Shown one piece after another: positions 61,940 through 64,000 of a DNA stretch of 64,000 nucleotides. The notes under the pieces were generated by a model that was not told the DNA's origin, ran no database searches, and saw only the letters and a program-made list of their open reading frames with translations. The translations under genes were made by a program, and so were the position numbers. How positions within the stretch are numbered: the first letter of the stretch is position 1; each line of letters starts with the position of its first letter. Origin of the DNA: Mucilaginibacter jinjuensis (GTDB lineage Bacteria > Bacteroidota > Bacteroidia > Sphingobacteriales > Sphingobacteriaceae); the NCBI RefSeq assembly GCF_028596025.1, contig NZ_CP117167.1, positions 992,001-1,056,000 on the forward strand, written 5' to 3'.

Positions 61940-63079
61940 TTATAAAATAGTGGTAATGGAGTAGGTATCAAATGTTTTACGGAGAAAAACTTCCAGTTCC
62001 TTACCGAATAAATTCTTGGCGACGATGACACCCCGGGGATCAATAATGAAATTGGACGGGATCTCTTCGATATGGTAAAGATTTTCGGCTGGGCCATCAA
62101 ATCTTGCCTGGTCGGAGACCTGTGTCCACACCAGGTGATCCGAATTGATTGCTCTTTGCCAGTCTTTGGCCGCAGTATCCAATGAAACACCTAATAACTG
62201 CAGTCCTTTAGGGTGATAGCGGCCGTAGAGTCTGACTATGTTAGGATTTTCATGCCGGCAGGGCGGACACCAGGAAGCCCAAAAATCTACCATGACGTAT
62301 TTACTTTTAAACCCAGAAAGCTTTACCTGTTCAGAAGCTATGCTTGCTGATGTAAATTCCGGCGCTTTTTGACCGATGGACACCGGCTTGACGGCTTCCA
62401 TTTCTTTGACAAAAGCACGCACCGCTGGGTTGCCGTCAAAATTATGTCTGATTGCTTCTGCATAGGTGATGAGTTGTGACTCGTATTGTTTGCGGTTCAA
62501 TGATAAAACCGCATAAAAACCCGCCAAAGACGTTTTGTGGCTAAGCGCAAATTCCAAAGTTTTTTCAGCAAACTTGCTGGCTGTTTTTTGATAAACCGGC
62601 GTATAGAACTTTAATAGCGAATCTTTGTTTTTATCTGGTTGCCGCAATTCGTCTTGATAGTAAACCAGCAGTTCCTGATTTTGCCCGGCATAATGATCGT
62701 TGAGGCGGTCCCATTTCTGCAACTGCAAACTTTCGGGTGAACCCTCAATCGACGTGCGATGTCCGACATCTTTAAGATTTGTTTGAAACCGAATCTGGTC
62801 GCCATTTTTAGCGATCAGGTCAAAGAGTAAACCGCCTACCCTTATTTTATAAAGATTCGGATAGATGGTCGCCCCACGAAAAATGAACTCATTATTTTCA
62901 CTAAGATTAGTGGAATCTGTGATCTGAATGCCGGTACTGTCAGCCTTCAGCAGGTAAACCTTTCTCATTTTACCACTGTTTACAATCCTGCCTTTGATCG
63001 AAAATATGTCGCTGTTACTGCATGAGATCATAATCATGAAGACCGAAATACAAAGCCTAGGTTTTAATATACGTTTCAT
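61940..63079 (-). CDS. TlpA-family lipoprotein with DUF4369-like domain
   Basis: A 379-residue lipoprotein: LMISC-type lipobox (FMIMISCSNSD) with Cys at about 21. The N-terminal beta domain (FSIKGRIVNSGKMRKVYLLK) is DUF4369-like. The thioredoxin domain follows: APEFTSASIASEQVKLSGF and MVDFWASWCPPCRHENP with CPPC, and IPSNFIIDPRGVIVAKN. Such proteins reduce periplasmic or surface disulfides in Bacteroidota. It sits between two other TlpA-like genes. Confidence 0.9.
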   Translation of the reverse strand: MKRILKPRLCISVFMIMISCSNSDIFSIKGRIVNSGKMRKVYLLKADSTGIQITDSTNLSENNEFIFRGATIYPNLYKIRVGGLLFDLIAKNGDQIRFQTNLKDVGHRTSIEGSPESLQLQKWDRLNDHYAGQNQELLVYYQDELRQPDKNKDSLLKFYTPVYQKTASKFAEKTLEFALSHKTSLAGFYAVLSLNRKQYESQLITYAEAIRHNFDGNPAVRAFVKEMEAVKPVSIGQKAPEFTSASIASEQVKLSGFKSKYVMVDFWASWCPPCRHENPNIVRLYGRYHPKGLQLLGVSLDTAAKDWQRAINSDHLVWTQVSDQARFDGPAENLYHIEEIPSNFIIDPRGVIVAKNLFGKELEVFLRKTFDTYSITTIL

Positions 63080-63108
63080 GGGAGCTATTTGATCAGTATA
63101 ATTCGTGT

Positions 63109-63678
63109 TTATAGAGAGGTTTTTACCAATTCAATCTGTTTGATCAACTCTTCAGCACGTTGGTCGTTATTCAGTTCCGGATCGTATCCGTCCGATCTAT
63201 GTTTGATTATACCTTTACTATCCAGGATGAACTCTGTAGGAATACCTGATATGCCGAAAATTTTAGAGTACTTGTTTTGCTTTCCATCTGCGCCTTTCTC
63301 ATTAAATAAAACTTGGAAATTGTATTGGAGCTTTGCCATATCCTCCTTAGCCAGGCGAACATACTCTTCCGATCGTTCCTTGGTGTCGATAAACAAAAAA
63401 ACTACTTTCTTATCAGACTTATAATGGGTGACCGCTTTCTGCATGACCAGAAAGTTCTCGTGACAAGGGCCACACCAGGTGGCCCAGAAATAAAGAATGA
63501 CGACCTTGCCCTTAAAGGATGATAGAAACACTGTTTTACCATTGAAGTCTTTCAAACTGAAATCCGGGGCTGCCTGATTGAACGGAATGGTGTCAGCTGG
63601 CATAACAGGCGCGTGAGCTGACCTTCTAAAAAGAATTTTGGACGCCAATACAAACCCATAAAAGAAAAGATATTTCAT
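63109..63678 (-). CDS. TlpA-like thioredoxin, membrane-anchored
   Basis: A 189-residue protein with a short N-terminal hydrophobic segment (YLFFYGFVLASKILF). Thioredoxin domain: APDFSLKDFNGKTVFLSSF and ILYFWATWCGPCHENF with CGPC, cis-Pro in GISGIPTEFILDSKG. First gene of the three-gene TlpA run; a small ORF lies upstream at 63817-63975. Confidence 0.88.
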   Translation of the reverse strand: MKYLFFYGFVLASKILFRRSAHAPVMPADTIPFNQAAPDFSLKDFNGKTVFLSSFKGKVVILYFWATWCGPCHENFLVMQKAVTHYKSDKKVVFLFIDTKERSEEYVRLAKEDMAKLQYNFQVLFNEKGADGKQNKYSKIFGISGIPTEFILDSKGIIKHRSDGYDPELNNDQRAEELIKQIELVKTSL

Positions 63679-63816
63679 ATTGTATTTCGATTATTTAATA
63701 TCTATTTGATTGAGAGACCGATTAATACAGGAAGGTTTTAACTCGGGTTTAAAAGATGCATTTATAGATAAACCACTCTGAATGCTTTACCTGAACTGAT
63801 GTGTTCATTAAGAAAA

Positions 63817-63975
63817 TTAAAAATTTGGAAGATGAAACGAGAAGATCCTGACCCGCGAGCGGTCATTGTCTTGAAAGTGATCTAAGCAAAAGCAGGGGGC
63901 CTTGTTTGGTTGCGCACCGGCCACCTTCAATACTGATAAAATAGCAAACAGATGCTTGCCAGTTGAGATTTTCAT
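63817..63975 (-). CDS. Putative 52-residue small ORF
   Basis: Starts MKISTGKHLFAILSVLKVAG, continues AQPNKAPCFCLDHFQDNDRS and ends in an aromatic/basic tail. The hydrophobic N-terminus could be a short signal segment and a CFC motif is present. It lies on the same strand upstream of three thioredoxin-like genes. The remaining 63679-63816 and 63976-64000 show nothing. Confidence 0.35.
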   Translation of the reverse strand: MKISTGKHLFAILSVLKVAGAQPNKAPCFCLDHFQDNDRSRVRIFSFHLPNF

Positions 63976-64000
63976 TTTTACATCAATTAACCAACGGCAA

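Noticed and set aside
33860..64000. Second copy of the tRNA-Phe 3' end as attR
   Set aside because: Reading through the downstream sequence I found only short matches such as TGGTACC near 45103, not the T-arm plus acceptor sequence. No attR is claimed.

Overview
The window reads as a Bacteroidota chromosome segment, most likely family Sphingobacteriaceae (Mucilaginibacter/Pedobacter type). This is an inference from the Bacteroidota promoter pattern (TTTG-N19-TAnnTTTG upstream of rpsF), CarboxypepD_reg/TonB-dependent outer-membrane proteins, LytS/LytTR signalling, a BLUF photosensor, a group III truncated haemoglobin, DUF6252-like lipoproteins, and many short palindromic intergenic repeats. 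No 16S gene is present to fix the genus.

Layout. 1-8 kb: single-gene units (HAD phosphatase, DUF2147, small secreted proteins, cupin, GNAT, BLUF, CDF metal transporter, beta-hydroxyacid dehydrogenase, MBL hydrolase). 8.2-12.7 kb: a surface-polysaccharide block (unknown surface-glycan protein, Wzx-like flippase, GT11 fucosyltransferase, GT4 glycosyltransferase). 13-14.3 kb: SRPBCC-ArsR-SRPBCC unit. 14.4-17.1 kb: TonB receptor plus a His/Cys-rich partner, probably for metal. 18.2-23.2 kb: large outer-membrane beta-barrel divergent from a LytS/LytTR two-component pair. 23.7-27.2 kb: Ntn hydrolase, type B carboxylesterase, small YtxH-like protein. 28-30 kb: rpsF-rpsR-rplI and mtgA. 30.06-31.36 kb: an IS110-family insertion sequence. 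31.4-33.7 kb: truncated haemoglobin and small conserved proteins. 33.8 kb: tRNA-Phe.

Directly after tRNA-Phe lies a tyrosine recombinase, and the sequence from there to the window end has accessory character: a Crp/Fnr-type regulator with matching operators, a hybrid histidine kinase, several decayed genes, a TetR/MFS module with matching operators, DUF421 plus pyrophosphatase, a nine-gene redox/stress operon divergent from a FAD/Rieske oxidoreductase, GT-C and DUF418 membrane proteins, and three consecutive TlpA-like thioredoxin proteins. No conjugation genes and no second copy of the tRNA 3' end were seen, so the right end of any island is not in view.

Main result of the hunt. The IS110 element sits inside a chromosomal palindromic repeat (GTCATTGCGAG...CTCGCAATGAC). 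Its 287-bp noncoding leader, upstream of the recombinase, folds into two hairpins with guide-like loops. One loop carries a 9-nt copy of one side of the insertion site and a 6-nt complement of the other side; the second loop carries an 8-nt copy of the element's own right terminus. This matches the layout of an IS110 bridge RNA and lets the target be read from sequence: the element is programmed to enter the host's own repeat family. Other strong signals are two identical Crp/Fnr-type palindromes at identical spacing from their promoters, a pair of TetR operators, and unrelated repeat families that share GTCAT...ATGAC ends.
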